From: Siccirubricoccus phaeus
GTDB lineage: Bacteria > Pseudomonadota > Alphaproteobacteria > Acetobacterales > Acetobacteraceae
Reading direction: 5' to 3'
Length of the DNA stretch: 64,000 bases
NCBI RefSeq assembly: GCF_008360935.1
Contig: NZ_SRXO01000001.1
Location: forward strand, 248,001-312,000
Shown: in pieces, positions 17,101 through 26,630 of the stretch
How the letters are laid out: each line of letters starts with the position of its first letter
How positions within the stretch are numbered: position 1 is the stretch's first letter
Made by a program: the position numbers and the translations under genes
The notes under the pieces: model-generated
Seen by the model: only the letters and a program-made list of their open reading frames with translations
Told to the model about the DNA's origin: nothing
Database searches by the model: none

Positions 17101-17132
17101 GACGGGGAGGCTGACAGGACAGGGGCTGGGCG

Positions 17133-18461
17133 ATGGGCAGCGAGCGCAAGATGGCGATGGCCGTGCTGGTGAACCCCACCGGCTATCACAGCGCCTCCTG
17201 GCTGCACCCCTCCACCGATGCGGACAGCTCCACCAGCATCGAGTGGTACCGTTCCGTGGCGCAGATGGCGGAGCGGGGCTGCTTCGACCTGTTCTTCATC
17301 GCCGACACGCCGGCGGCGCGTACCACCAACCTGGAAGCCTATAGCCGCTTCCCGATGTTCATGAACGTGTTCGAGCCGGTGACGCTGCTCTCGGCGCTGG
17401 CCGGCGCCACGCGGCATATCGGGTTGGGCGGCACGGTCAGCACCAGCTTCGCCGAGCCCTACAATGTGGCGCGGATGTTCGCCTCGCTGGATCATATCAG
17501 CCACGGGCGGGCGGCGTGGAACGTCGTCACCTCCGCCAATGATTTCGCCGCGCGGAATTTCGGGTTGGACAAGCTGCCGCCGCATGGCGAGCGCTACGAC
17601 CGGGCCCACGAATTCGTACAGGTGGTGAAGCAGCTCTGGGACAGCTGGGAGGACGGCGCCTTCATCCGCGACCGGGAAGCCGGGCTGACCTTCGACCCGA
17701 CGAAGCAGCACCCGGTGGAGCATGTCGGCAAATACTTCGCCGTGCGCGGCGCGCTGAACATTGAAAGGCCGCCGCAGGGCCATCCGGTGATCATCCAGGC
17801 CGGCGCCTCGGACACCGGCAAGGATTTCGCCGCGGAGACGGCGGAGGTGGTGTTCTCCTCCCACTCCTCCCTGGCAAGCTCCCGCGCTTTCACGGTGGAG
17901 CTGAAGGAGCGCATGGCGAAATTCGGCCGCCCGCCCGAGGCGCTGAAGGTGTGTGCCGGCAAGCCGGTGCTGATGGCCGGGAGCAAGCAGGAGGCGGAGG
18001 ACATGTACCGCACCCTGCAGGAGATGATTCACCCGGTGGTCGGCCGCATGCGCCTCGGCATGGACCTGGAGACCGACCTCTCCGACCTGCCGCTGGACGA
18101 GCCGGTGCCGGAGGATCGGATCCCGCGGAACTCCAATTTCCACAAGGCCTATTTCGACCACATCATCGAGCTGATCCGGATGGAGAAGCTGACGCTGCGG
18201 CAGCTCTACCAACGCTATGAGCGCGGCAACAAGACCTTCTGCGGCACGCCGCTGCAGGTGGCGGACGAACTGGAGGAATGGTTCGCCGCCGGCGCCTGCG
18301 ACGGCTTCATGATGCTGTTCAGCCTGCTGCCCACCGGCCTCGCCACCTTCGTCGAGAAGGTGGTGCCGGAGCTGCAAAGGCGCGGGCTGATGAAGCATGA
18401 ATATGCCGGGCGCACGCTGCGGGAGAATCTCGGGCTGCAGCGGCCGGCGTTCCGTCTCTAG
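17133..18461 (+). CDS. LLM-class flavin monooxygenase (NtaA/SnaA/DszA family)
   Basis: 442 residues. FMNH2-dependent monooxygenase fold. Family blocks: LHPSTDADSSTSIEWYRSV, FIADTPAARTTN, EPVTLLSALAGATRHIGLGG, the SHGRAAWNVVTS motif, and the long insertion with PVEHVGKYFAVRG. Such enzymes oxidise aminopolycarboxylates or organosulfur compounds using a separate flavin reductase, none of which is nearby. Start supported by AGGGG upstream. Its stop TAG (18459-18461) is the first base triplet of a repeat element. Substrate unknown. Confidence 0.9.
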   Translation: MGSERKMAMAVLVNPTGYHSASWLHPSTDADSSTSIEWYRSVAQMAERGCFDLFFIADTPAARTTNLEAYSRFPMFMNVFEPVTLLSALAGATRHIGLGGTVSTSFAEPYNVARMFASLDHISHGRAAWNVVTSANDFAARNFGLDKLPPHGERYDRAHEFVQVVKQLWDSWEDGAFIRDREAGLTFDPTKQHPVEHVGKYFAVRGALNIERPPQGHPVIIQAGASDTGKDFAAETAEVVFSSHSSLASSRAFTVELKERMAKFGRPPEALKVCAGKPVLMAGSKQEAEDMYRTLQEMIHPVVGRMRLGMDLETDLSDLPLDEPVPEDRIPRNSNFHKAYFDHIIELIRMEKLTLRQLYQRYERGNKTFCGTPLQVADELEEWFAAGACDGFMMLFSLLPTGLATFVEKVVPELQRRGLMKHEYAGRTLRENLGLQRPAFRL

Positions 18462-18624
18462 AGCGGTTTCAAACCCGGCGGAATCGCCGGACGACTCCGA
18501 AAATGCGACCAAACAAAGGGCTGGGGCGGGTTCGCCGAGCGCAGGCGAGGTGAAACCGCTCCAGTGTCCTGCCCGCGAAGTTCGCTGGATATCCAGCGAA
18601 CTTCGCGGACAAGCAGGCCACCAG
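18459..18624. repeat. D-type element followed by short B element
   Basis: D5 (18459-18564) has ends TAGAGCGGTTTC / GAAACCGCTCCAG and inner CGACCAAACAAAGGGCT; B4 (18561-18624) begins CCAGTGTCCTGCCCGCG and is truncated after about 64 bases. The left end supplies the stop codon of the flavin monooxygenase. D5 is the reverse of the element at 38109-38214. Confidence 0.75.
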
Positions 18625-18690
18625 CGCGGGCCTCGACGGGCCGGCGCGTCTCCCTTATCGCTTTACCATACCGATGCGGGAGGGAGCGCC

Positions 18691-19434
18691 ATGCGCCTCA
18701 AGGACAAGGTCGCGATCGTCACGGGCGCCGCCCATGGCATGGGGGAGGCGGAGGCCCGCCTCTTCGCCCGGGAAGGCGCCATCGTCATCCTGGCGGATGT
18801 GCAGGAGGAGATGGGCGAGGCCGTCGCCGCCGACATCGCCGCCGGCCAGGGCCGCGCCAGCTTCCGCCGCCTGGACGTGACGGCGGAGACGGAATGGCGC
18901 GCGCTGCTCGACTGGGTGCTGGCCACCCATGGCCGGCTGGACATAGTGGTGAACAATGCCGGCATCAGCGGCAGCAGCGTCGGCCCCGGCATGACGCTGG
19001 AGGGCTGGAACAAGCTGATGGCGGTGAACGCCACGGGCGTCTTCCTCGGCACCAGCCTGGGCGCGGAGGCGATGGCGGCGGCCGGGCGCGGCAGTATCGT
19101 CAACGTTTCCTCCATCATGGGGCTGGTCGGCAGCGGGGAGGGGCATCTCGGCTATTCCGCCTCCAAGGGCGCGGTGCGGCTGCTGACCAAATCCGCCGCG
19201 GTGCGTTGGGGGCCGCACGGGGTGCGGGTGAACTCCATCCACCCCGGCTACCTGCCGCCCATGCTGGGCGGCACCAATGCGGGAACGCGGGATGCGAAGA
19301 TTCCGCTCACCCCGCTGCGGCGCATCGGCACGCCGATCGAGGTGGCGCATGGCGCGCTGTTCCTCGCCTCGGACGAGGCCTCCTTCATCACCGGGGCGGA
19401 ACTTGCCATCGATGGCGGCTTCACCGCGCAATAA
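18691..19434 (+). CDS. SDR-family NAD(P)-dependent oxidoreductase
   Basis: 247-residue classical short-chain dehydrogenase: cofactor motif TGAAHGMG near residue 12, NNAGIS, catalytic Ser in VNVSSIMG, YSASK, and C-terminal ITGAELAIDGGFTAQ. Resembles 3-oxoacyl-ACP or cyclopentanol-type reductases; exact substrate not predictable. ATG at 18691 follows GGGAGGGA. Lies between two flavin monooxygenases (upstream same strand, downstream convergent). Confidence 0.88.
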   Translation: MRLKDKVAIVTGAAHGMGEAEARLFAREGAIVILADVQEEMGEAVAADIAAGQGRASFRRLDVTAETEWRALLDWVLATHGRLDIVVNNAGISGSSVGPGMTLEGWNKLMAVNATGVFLGTSLGAEAMAAAGRGSIVNVSSIMGLVGSGEGHLGYSASKGAVRLLTKSAAVRWGPHGVRVNSIHPGYLPPMLGGTNAGTRDAKIPLTPLRRIGTPIEVAHGALFLASDEASFITGAELAIDGGFTAQ

Positions 19435-19539
19435 GCGACCGATGCGGCAGGCGGTCGCGCCCCGCCGCGCCGGCTGCCGCCTGCCATGCGCGGCCAGCAA
19501 CCCCGCCTGCGATACCGGCGCCCCAGCGGGCCGCCGGTA

Positions 19540-20622
19540 TCAGGCCGCCAGCATCCGCGCGCCGTTCCGCTCCGCCAGGATCGGCCGCACCCATCTGGCG
19601 AAGCGCGTCGCCTCCTCATCGTGCAGATAGCCGGAGAGGCAGAAGGAGTGGCAGCCGATATCGATGAAGCGCTGCAGCACCGCGGCGCATTGCGCCGGGT
19701 TGCCCACCACGGCGATGCCGGCGCCCTGGCGCGCCCGCGTCAGCCCGGTCCAGAGATTCGGCGCAATCCAGTCGCCATGCTCCCGCGCCAGCGCCTGCAC
19801 GCGCTGGTTCGCCACGGAATTCGCCACATTCGCCCGCAGCGCCGCGGTGCGCTCCGCCGGCACGTCGCGCACCAGCTCCTGCGCCGCCGCCAAAGCTTCC
19901 GCCTCCGTCTCCCGGCAGAGGATCTGCAGCCGCATGCCGAAGCCGAGCTGGTCGGCGCGGCCATGCTTCGCCGCCATGGCGCGGATCTCCGCCATCTGCA
20001 GGGCGATCCCCTCCGGCGTATCGCCCCAGAAGAGATGCACATCGGCATGCTCTGCCGAGATCTCCCAGGCCTCGCGCGAGCCGCCGCCGAGATAGAAGCG
20101 CGGATGCGGCTGCTGGAAGGGCGGCGGGATGATGCGGGCGCTGCGCAGGGTGTGGAAGCGGCCCGCATGGTCGATCGGGCCGTCGGCGGTCCAGAGCCGC
20201 TTCATGATCCCGACCTCCTCCGCCATCAGGGCGTAGCGGTCCTCCTTCGCGTAGCGGATGCCGTCGGCCGCCGCCTCCTGCTCGCTCTGCCCCGCGATGA
20301 GGTTCACGCAGACCCGGCCGCCGGTGAGCTGGTCGAAGGTGGTCACCATCTTCGCCAGCATCACCGGGTTGATGTAGCCGGGCCGCGCCGCGACCAGCAT
20401 GCGGATGCGGGAGGAGCGGCCGGCCATGAAGGCGGTGGTCACCCAGGCTTCCCAGCAGGGCAGGGCGACGGGGACCAGCATGTATTCGAAGCCCGCCGCC
20501 TCGGCCGCCTGCACCACCCGGTCGAACATCGCGGTGCCGGCGGGGATGGCGTCATGCCCCGCGGCATAGGAGGTGGTGTCGCCATTGCTCGGCAGGTACC
20601 AGCCGAATTCTAAAGGGCGCAT
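19540..20622 (-). CDS. LLM-class flavin monooxygenase (SsuD/SfnG-like)
   Basis: 360 residues. FGWYLPSNGDTTSYA, VAARPGYINPVMLAKMVTT, GGRVCVNLIAGQSEQE and the Arg-containing loop RFYLGGGSREAWEI fit the alkanesulfonate/sulfone monooxygenase group that frees sulfite using FMNH2. Start set at the ATG at 20622 because GGAG lies six bases before it; an ATG four codons earlier has no ribosome site. Converges on the SDR gene. No flavin reductase or sulfonate transporter adjacent. Confidence 0.87.
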   Translation of the reverse strand: MRPLEFGWYLPSNGDTTSYAAGHDAIPAGTAMFDRVVQAAEAAGFEYMLVPVALPCWEAWVTTAFMAGRSSRIRMLVAARPGYINPVMLAKMVTTFDQLTGGRVCVNLIAGQSEQEAAADGIRYAKEDRYALMAEEVGIMKRLWTADGPIDHAGRFHTLRSARIIPPPFQQPHPRFYLGGGSREAWEISAEHADVHLFWGDTPEGIALQMAEIRAMAAKHGRADQLGFGMRLQILCRETEAEALAAAQELVRDVPAERTAALRANVANSVANQRVQALAREHGDWIAPNLWTGLTRARQGAGIAVVGNPAQCAAVLQRFIDIGCHSFCLSGYLHDEEATRFARWVRPILAERNGARMLAA

Positions 20623-20867
20623 CGCCGTCTCCATCCTGAATCGCCGCCATTCTGCGCCCGGGCGGCGGAGGCTGCCAATGCTTGCGCCGCGGGGGCGACG
20701 GCCGCCATGGCGACACCGATTTTGCAACGAGGATGCGACGACGCCAGACCAGGCGACGGGGCGGGGAGCGGCCCGGGTTGCGGCCTGTGCGCCGGTCCCC
20801 GGCATGATGTTCGCGGCGGCGAGGAGCGGCCGGGGCGGCGCCCGCCCGGCCCTGTCGGGACGCTTCC

Positions 20868-21602
20868 TCAGGCCAGCCAGTCCGGCGTCGGCAGGCGCAG
20901 ATAGGCCTCCCGCAGCGCCGCCGACCAATTCTCCTGCACGTAGCGGAAATACCGGTCCTCCTCGGTGATGCGGCGCCGCAGCCCGACCGCCAGCGCATCC
21001 GTGCGATAGACCAGCAGGTCGATCGGCATGCCGACGGTGAGGTTGGAACGCAGCGTGCTGTCCATGCTGACCAGCACCAGCTTCACCCCATCCGGGATCG
21101 GCGTGTCGTAGCTCAGCACGCGGTCCAGGATGGGCTTGCCGTATTTGTGCTCGCCGATCTGCAGGAAGGGCGTGTCCACCGTCGCCTCGATGAAATTGCC
21201 GGCGGCGTAAACCAGGAACAGCCGCGGCGGCCCGCCGGCGATCTGGCCGCCGAGCAGCAGGGAGCAGTCGAAGCCGATGCCCTGGGCGGAGAGGGTAGGG
21301 CCGTCGTCGCGGTACACGTCGCGCACCGCCTGGCCCACCAGTTGCGCGGCATGGAACATGTTCGGCACGCTGCGCAGGGTGTGGCGCTCGCCATTCAGCC
21401 AGACGCCTTCCTGCAGCCGGTTCCAGACGGCCTGGGTGATGGCCAGGTTGCCGGCGGTGGCCAGCGCCAGCACGCGGTCGCCCGGCACTTCCTCCACCTG
21501 CATCTTGGAGAAGATGGAGATGTTGTCCACGCCGGCATTGGTGCGGGTGTCGGCAAGCAGGACGATGCCCTGGCGGAGATAGAGCCCGACGCAATAGGTC
21601 AT
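20868..21602 (-). CDS. Anbu, proteasome-like Ntn hydrolase (ancestral beta subunit)
   Basis: 244 residues starting MTYCVGLYLRQGIVLLAD. After removal of Met, Thr2 would be the N-terminal nucleophile; ADTRTNAGVDNI provides the conserved Asp/Arg. Proteasome-type peptidase related to HslV, forming open helical rings in characterised cases; cellular substrate not established. ATG at 21602 places Thr at the N-terminus, and the longer frame only translates repeat A. Last gene of the set ATP-grasp, alpha-E, Anbu on this strand, but separated from alpha-E by a repeat-filled 175-base gap. Confidence 0.92.
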   Translation of the reverse strand: MTYCVGLYLRQGIVLLADTRTNAGVDNISIFSKMQVEEVPGDRVLALATAGNLAITQAVWNRLQEGVWLNGERHTLRSVPNMFHAAQLVGQAVRDVYRDDGPTLSAQGIGFDCSLLLGGQIAGGPPRLFLVYAAGNFIEATVDTPFLQIGEHKYGKPILDRVLSYDTPIPDGVKLVLVSMDSTLRSNLTVGMPIDLLVYRTDALAVGLRRRITEEDRYFRYVQENWSAALREAYLRLPTPDWLA

Positions 21603-21616
21603 GTGGCCTGCTTCCT

Positions 21617-21775
21617 CGGCTGTTGAGGAAGGGCTCTGCCCTTCCTCAAACTCCATGCCGCCACGGGCCGAAGGGCCCTTGGAACCCTCGAGTCCTGGAC
21701 CCGTCGGTCGAGACGCTAAACTCAAGGTTTCCAGGGTCACGCCGCAAGGCGCGCCTTACGGCGCGACGCCCCCCC
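21617..21775. repeat. dispersed repeat family A, copy 3
   Basis: Starts TGAGGAAGGGCTCTGCCCTTCCTCA (two arms with a 4-base loop), then GGGCCGAAGGGCCC, then GTCCTGGACCCGTCGGTCG and AACTCAAGG. The second AAAGGCC hairpin is missing; a GGCGCGCCTTACGGCGCG block stands in its place. Inserted between alpha-E and Anbu. Confidence 0.75.
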
Positions 21776-21777
21776 AC

Positions 21778-22716
21778 CTACCCCCGGATATAGAACTCCT
21801 CGATCTCCCCGCCCAGCTCCGCCGCCCGCGCGATCATGCCGGTGAGGAATTCGTGCAGCCCCTGCGCGAAGATCGCCTCGATCCTGCCGTAGCGGAGCTG
21901 CGCATGCATCCCCCCTGCCAGCCTATGGCATTCCCCCCGCCGCCCGCCCTGGCCCACCGCGATCGCCTCCAGCGTGTCGGACACCTCGGCGAGGCAGGAG
22001 AGGAGGCTGCGCGGCAGTTCCGGCCGCAGGATCAGCAACTCCGCAATGCGCTGCGGCTGCAGCCGGTCCCGATAGATCCACTGATAGGAGCGCAGCGCGG
22101 AGACGGCGCGCAGCACCGCCTGCCACTGCACGTAATCCACCGCCCCCTCGGCTTCCGGCGTCAGCAGCTTGTGCCGCACATCCAGCAGCCGGGCGGAATT
22201 GTCGGCGCGCTCCAGCATGGTGCCCAGGCGGACGAAGTGCCAGGCCTCGTCGCGCAGCATGGTCTCATGCGCCGCGCCGTTGAACAGCGTCACCCTCTCC
22301 CGCACCCAGCCCAGCAGGTCGGGCAGGTTGTCGCCCTCCGCCGCCTCCGGCTGCAGCTTGCGCAGATGGTTCCAGCCATCGTTCAGCGCTTCCCACATAT
22401 CCACGGTCAGCGCGGTGCGGACGGCCCGGGCATTGCGCCGCGCCGCCTCGAAGCAGGGGATGATGCCGGAGGGGTTGTCGGGGTCGAAGACCAGCCAGTG
22501 GATCACCGCCTCGGCGGTCGGCGCCTCGTATTTGCGGCGGAACCCCGCCTCCCCGCCGGAGGCGGTGAGCAGCGCCCGCCATTCCTCCACCTCGTCGCCC
22601 AGCCGGGCGGAGACGGCCGCCATGCGGGAGGCGACGGCGAGGCCGCGGGCGACATTGCCGGCCCGTTCGGTATAGCGCGCCAGCCAGAACAAGCTGTCGG
22701 CGGTGCGGCTGAGCAT
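21778..22716 (-). CDS. alpha-E domain protein (DUF403)
   Basis: 312-residue, almost wholly helical protein starting MLSRTADSLFWLARYTERA, the hallmark opening of the alpha-E family. These occur with circularly permuted ATP-grasp proteins, where a peptide-ligase-like activity is suspected but not shown. The ATG at 22716 overlaps the stop of the ATP-grasp gene by one base (TGATG), so translation is coupled. Ends in GGEIEEFYIRG. Confidence 0.92.
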   Translation of the reverse strand: MLSRTADSLFWLARYTERAGNVARGLAVASRMAAVSARLGDEVEEWRALLTASGGEAGFRRKYEAPTAEAVIHWLVFDPDNPSGIIPCFEAARRNARAVRTALTVDMWEALNDGWNHLRKLQPEAAEGDNLPDLLGWVRERVTLFNGAAHETMLRDEAWHFVRLGTMLERADNSARLLDVRHKLLTPEAEGAVDYVQWQAVLRAVSALRSYQWIYRDRLQPQRIAELLILRPELPRSLLSCLAEVSDTLEAIAVGQGGRRGECHRLAGGMHAQLRYGRIEAIFAQGLHEFLTGMIARAAELGGEIEEFYIRG

Positions 22717-24191
22717 CAGCCCTGCGCCTGGGCTTGCGCCTGGCCCAGCAGCGCCGCCGCCGGCCCCTCATCGTCCAGCACCCAGGTATCCTTGGTGCCG
22801 CCGCCCTGGGAGGAGTTCACCACCAGCGAGCCTTCCTTCAGCGCCACCCGGGTCAGGCCGCCCGGGACGATGCGGATCTCCTTCCCCGAAAGGATGAAGG
22901 GCCGCAGATCGACATGTCGCGGCGCGATGCCCTGCTCCACCACGGTGGGGCAGGTGGAGAGCGCCAGGGTGGGCTGGGCGATGTAATCCCCCGGCCTGGC
23001 CAGGATGCGGGCGTGGAATTCCGCCCGCTGGTCGCGCGTGGCATGCGGGCCGATCAGCATGCCGTAGCCGCCGGAGCCCTTGGCCAGCTTCACCACCAGC
23101 TTGTCGAGATTGTCGAGGACGTATTTGCGGTCCTCCTCCCGCTCGCAGAGGAAGGTGGGGACATTGGCCAGCAGCGGCTCCTCGCCCAGGTAGAAGCGGA
23201 CCATCTCCGGCACATAGGGGTAGATCGCCTTGTCGTCGGCGATGCCGGCGCCCGGGGCATTGGCCAGGGCGACATTGCCGGCGCGGTAGGCCGCCATCAG
23301 CCCCGGCACGCCCACCAGGCTGTCCGGCCGGAACACCTCCGGGTCGAGGAACTCGTCATCGATCCGGCGGTAGATCACATCCACCCGCTTCGGCCCGGCG
23401 GTGGTGCGCATGAACACCACCTTGTCCTGCACGAAGAGATCGGCGCCCTCCACCACCTCCACGCCCATCTCGTCGGCCAGGAAGCAATGCTCGTAATAGG
23501 CGCTGTTGTAAGGGCCGGGGGTGAGGATGACGACGGTGGGGCTGGCGCCGGCGCTGGCCGGGGCCACGGCCTTCAGCGTCTCCAGCAGCTCCTCCGGGTA
23601 GCGGCCCACCGGGCAGATCCGGTGCCGGGCGCAGAGGCGGGGGAAGAGGCGCAGCATCGCCTCCCGGTTCTCCAGCATGTAGGAGACGCCGGAGGGGGTG
23701 CGGCAATTATCCTCCAGCACGTAGAATTCCGCGGGCGCGGTGCGCACCATGTCGATGCCGGCGACATGGGTGTAGACACCGCCCGGCGGCACCATGCCGA
23801 CCATCTCCTGCCGGTAGCCCTCATTCTCCAGCACCAGGGGCTTTGGGATCCTGCCGGCCCGCAGGATCTCCTGCCGGCCATAGACATCGGCGAGGAAGGC
23901 GTTCAGCGCCCGCACCCGCTGGCGCAGCCCGGCCGAAAGCTTTTCCCATTCGGAGCGGGCGATGATGCGGGGGATGATGTCGAAGGGGATGAGGCGCTCC
24001 GGGTCGCCGCCCTCGCCATAGACGGCGAAGGTGATGCCGATGCGGCGGAAGAGGAGCTCGGCCTCCTGCTTCTTGCGGTCCAGATGTTCGCGGGGGGTGG
24101 CGCGGAGCCAGCGTTCGATTTCGGCATAGGCGGCGCGGACACCATCCTCGCCGCGCATCTCGTCATAGGCGGAGGTCCTTGGCTGCGACAC
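22716..24191 (-). CDS. circularly permuted type-2 ATP-grasp protein
   Basis: 491 residues. Seen: YDEM near the start, LENEGYRQEMVGMVPPGGVYTH divided into lobes by VLEDNCRTPSGVSYM, KLAKGSGGYGM (ATP-grasp lysine region) and SSQGGGTKDTWVL at the end. Probable carboxylate-amine ligase of unknown substrate. I take the GTG at 24191 (VSQPRTSAYDEM) because family members carry residues before YDEM and GGGGAC lies upstream; the ATG at 24158 is the alternative. First gene of the Anbu set and divergent from the ThDP enzyme. Confidence 0.88.
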   Translation of the reverse strand: MSQPRTSAYDEMRGEDGVRAAYAEIERWLRATPREHLDRKKQEAELLFRRIGITFAVYGEGGDPERLIPFDIIPRIIARSEWEKLSAGLRQRVRALNAFLADVYGRQEILRAGRIPKPLVLENEGYRQEMVGMVPPGGVYTHVAGIDMVRTAPAEFYVLEDNCRTPSGVSYMLENREAMLRLFPRLCARHRICPVGRYPEELLETLKAVAPASAGASPTVVILTPGPYNSAYYEHCFLADEMGVEVVEGADLFVQDKVVFMRTTAGPKRVDVIYRRIDDEFLDPEVFRPDSLVGVPGLMAAYRAGNVALANAPGAGIADDKAIYPYVPEMVRFYLGEEPLLANVPTFLCEREEDRKYVLDNLDKLVVKLAKGSGGYGMLIGPHATRDQRAEFHARILARPGDYIAQPTLALSTCPTVVEQGIAPRHVDLRPFILSGKEIRIVPGGLTRVALKEGSLVVNSSQGGGTKDTWVLDDEGPAAALLGQAQAQAQG

Positions 24192-24524
24192 CGTTGCGCC
24201 GTCCCCGACAGAAGAGTGGTCCTGCCAGGCAGCGCAGCACGGAGGCAAGGCGCTTCGCAAGCGGTGACGGGATGATAAATCGGGCGAGCCGGGGCTGCTT
24301 GCCCAACAGGGCGCCAAAGCCGGGCGGGCCGGGCCAATTCGGCGGCAGCCCGGCGAGGTGCGTGGGCGGGAACTGCGTCGCGGGCCCGGCCGGGCTGTCG
24401 CCGCCGCGACGCGCCGGCCGGGCGCGCCGGGGCGGGCCGCCGCCCGTCTTCCGGCCCGCCCCCGTGCCCTCCCGCCCGCGCGCCGGCGCCGCTATCCTCC
24501 ACCGCCGATGGAGGAGACGGGCGG
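24192..24524. other. divergent control region, Anbu set versus ThDP enzyme
   Basis: 333 bases between two divergent starts, so it must hold promoters for both. The centre is GC-rich with GCGCCGGCCGGGCGCGCC-like blocks. I find no convincing -35/-10 pair or operator. GGAGGAGAC precedes the plus-strand start. Confidence 0.4.
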
Positions 24525-26144
24525 ATGAAGGGTGCGGACGCAGTCGCGGAGGCCTTGCGGGCGGCAGGGGTGGCACGGCTTTACGGGGTGCCGGGCGGCG
24601 GCTCCTCGCTGGACCTGGTGGAGGCGGCGGCGGCGCGCGGCATTCCCTTCATCCTGGCGCGGCAGGAGACCGCCGCCATCATCATGGCGGCGACCGAGGC
24701 CGAGCTTTCCCACCGCCCCGGCGCGGTGCTGGTCACCCGCGGCCCCGGGGTCGGCAATGCGGCGAACGGCATGGCGCAGGCGAGCCTGGATCGCGCCCCG
24801 GTGCTGCTGCTGGCCGATGGCTTCACCGGCGCGGAGCGGGCCTTCGCCAACCACCAGTATTTCGATCATGCGGCGATGCTGCGGCCGGTGACCAAGGCCG
24901 CCGCTCAGGCGGTGGAGCCGGGCGGGGCGCCGGGCGCGATCGCCGCGACGCTGCTGGAGACGGCGCTGGCCGCGCCGCGGGGACCGGTGCTGCTGGAGCT
25001 GTCCGGCGCGGTGGCGCGGGCGCCGGCGGCGGGGCTGCCGGTGGCAGCGGTGGCGCCGCCGGCCGCCGCGCCCGCGGGGCCGGCCCTGGCGGAAGCGAAG
25101 CGCCTGCTGGCCGAGGCGCGCCGCCCGGTGCTGGTGGCCGGGCTGGAGGCAACCTCGCCCGAGGCGACGGCCGCGCTGCGCGCCCTGGCGGCGGCGCTGG
25201 GCTGCCCCGCCCTCGTCACCTACAAGGCGAAGGGCGTGGTGCCGGATGCGGACCCGCTCTTCGCCGGCGTCTTCACCGGCGGCGAGGCGGAAGCGCCGCT
25301 CCTGCGCGAGGCCGATCTCATCCTGCTGGCCGGCGCCGACCCGGTGGAGTTCATCCCGCAGCCCTGGCGCTATGCGGCGAAGCTGGTGGATCTCGGCACC
25401 GCGCCGCGGCCGCTGCACTACCGGGCGCCGGAGGTGGGGCTGTACGGCGCCCTGGCCCCTTCGCTGGCGGCGCTGGCGGCAGGGGCGGCGCGCAGCGCCT
25501 GGGGGGCGGCGGAGATCGCGGCGCACCGCACCGCCTGGGCGGCGCGGCTGGCCAATATCCCGGGCGGCAACCAGGGGCTCTCGCCCCAGGCGGTGGTGGA
25601 GATCGCCCAGGCCGCCTGCCGCAAGGCGGGGCGGGACCCGCGGATTTCCGTGGATGCCGGGGCGCATATGTTCCCCTGCACCTCCTTCTGGCAGGCCGCG
25701 CGGCCGGGCGATCTGCTGATCTCCAACGGGCTGGCGACCATGGGCTTCGCCCTGCCTGCGGGCATCGCCGCCGCGCTGCACGACCCGGCACGGGGCGCGC
25801 TGGCCTTCACCGGGGATGGCGGGCTGCTGATGGCGCTGGGCGAGCTGGCGACGGCGGCGGCGCTCGGGGTGAAGCTGACCGTGGTGGTGTTCAACGACGC
25901 CGCCCTCTCGCTGATCGACATCAAGAAGGGCGGGCGGGCGCTGCCGGGCGGGGCGCTGGGCTGGCCGCAGGCGGATTTCGCCGGGGCGATGCGGGCGCTG
26001 GGCGGCATCGGCCTCTCGGCCCGGGACGAGGCGGGCTATGCCGCGGCGCTGGCCGAGGCGCTGGCGGCGCCCGGCCCGGCGCTGGTGGATGTGCTGGTGG
26101 ACCCGGGCAGCTACCCGGCGCAGATCAAGGCGCTGCGCGGCTGA
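24525..26144 (+). CDS. thiamine-diphosphate-dependent enzyme, acetolactate synthase-like
   Basis: 539 residues with the three-domain ThDP layout: N-terminal pyrimidine domain with catalytic Glu48 in ARQETAA, central domain, and C-terminal PP domain with GDGGLLMALGELATAA...NDAALSL (Mg/ThDP motif). Resembles IlvB-like carboligases/decarboxylases, but no small subunit gene is present, so a biosynthetic IlvB role is unlikely. Substrate unknown. Start ATG 24525 follows GGAGGAGAC. Confidence 0.88.
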   Translation: MKGADAVAEALRAAGVARLYGVPGGGSSLDLVEAAAARGIPFILARQETAAIIMAATEAELSHRPGAVLVTRGPGVGNAANGMAQASLDRAPVLLLADGFTGAERAFANHQYFDHAAMLRPVTKAAAQAVEPGGAPGAIAATLLETALAAPRGPVLLELSGAVARAPAAGLPVAAVAPPAAAPAGPALAEAKRLLAEARRPVLVAGLEATSPEATAALRALAAALGCPALVTYKAKGVVPDADPLFAGVFTGGEAEAPLLREADLILLAGADPVEFIPQPWRYAAKLVDLGTAPRPLHYRAPEVGLYGALAPSLAALAAGAARSAWGAAEIAAHRTAWAARLANIPGGNQGLSPQAVVEIAQAACRKAGRDPRISVDAGAHMFPCTSFWQAARPGDLLISNGLATMGFALPAGIAAALHDPARGALAFTGDGGLLMALGELATAAALGVKLTVVVFNDAALSLIDIKKGGRALPGGALGWPQADFAGAMRALGGIGLSARDEAGYAAALAEALAAPGPALVDVLVDPGSYPAQIKALRG

Positions 26145-26630
26145 AGGACCGTTCCGCGAGGCTGCGGGGGGCTGGGACCTCGCGCGGCTAGGTAGTCGGC
26201 GCGGGCACTGACCTCGGCGGGTTATTGCTGCCCCGGCGGCCTCGGCAGGATCTGCCGCTGCATGCAGCGTCGGCGGCAGCGCGGCGGCCCGGCCGGGACG
26301 CAAGGGGCCTCGCCGCTCTGCCACGGGGATGGCGCCGAGCGGGCATGGCGCCAACCCTGCCAGACGGCCGGGGCAGGGGCGGGGGGAGCTGCGACAGGCA
26401 GCGGCGGGCGAGTGCTCCGCCTCTCCGCTGCCGGTGCGGAGCGCCGCCACCGGGCCTGGCCGGACCCTCGCCGCGCATCCCGAGGATGGGGCAGGGCCCC
26501 TGCCGGCACATCATCGCTTGCGGCAGCGCCCATGGCGGGCGTCAATCGTCCCATCCGGCCCCCGGGCCGCAGCGGCGGCCTCCGTTCCGGCACCGCAGCC
26601 AAGCGGGGCAGGCAGGGGAGGACACGAAGA
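26145..26630. other. 486-base gap, no gene recognised
   Basis: Between the ThDP gene and the hydrolase. Long open frames on both strands read as Arg/Gly/Ala/Pro-rich shadows. Contains short palindromic patches (CTGCATGCAG near 26260) but none of the named repeat families. The hydrolase ribosome site GGGGAGGA is at its right end. Confidence 0.4.
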
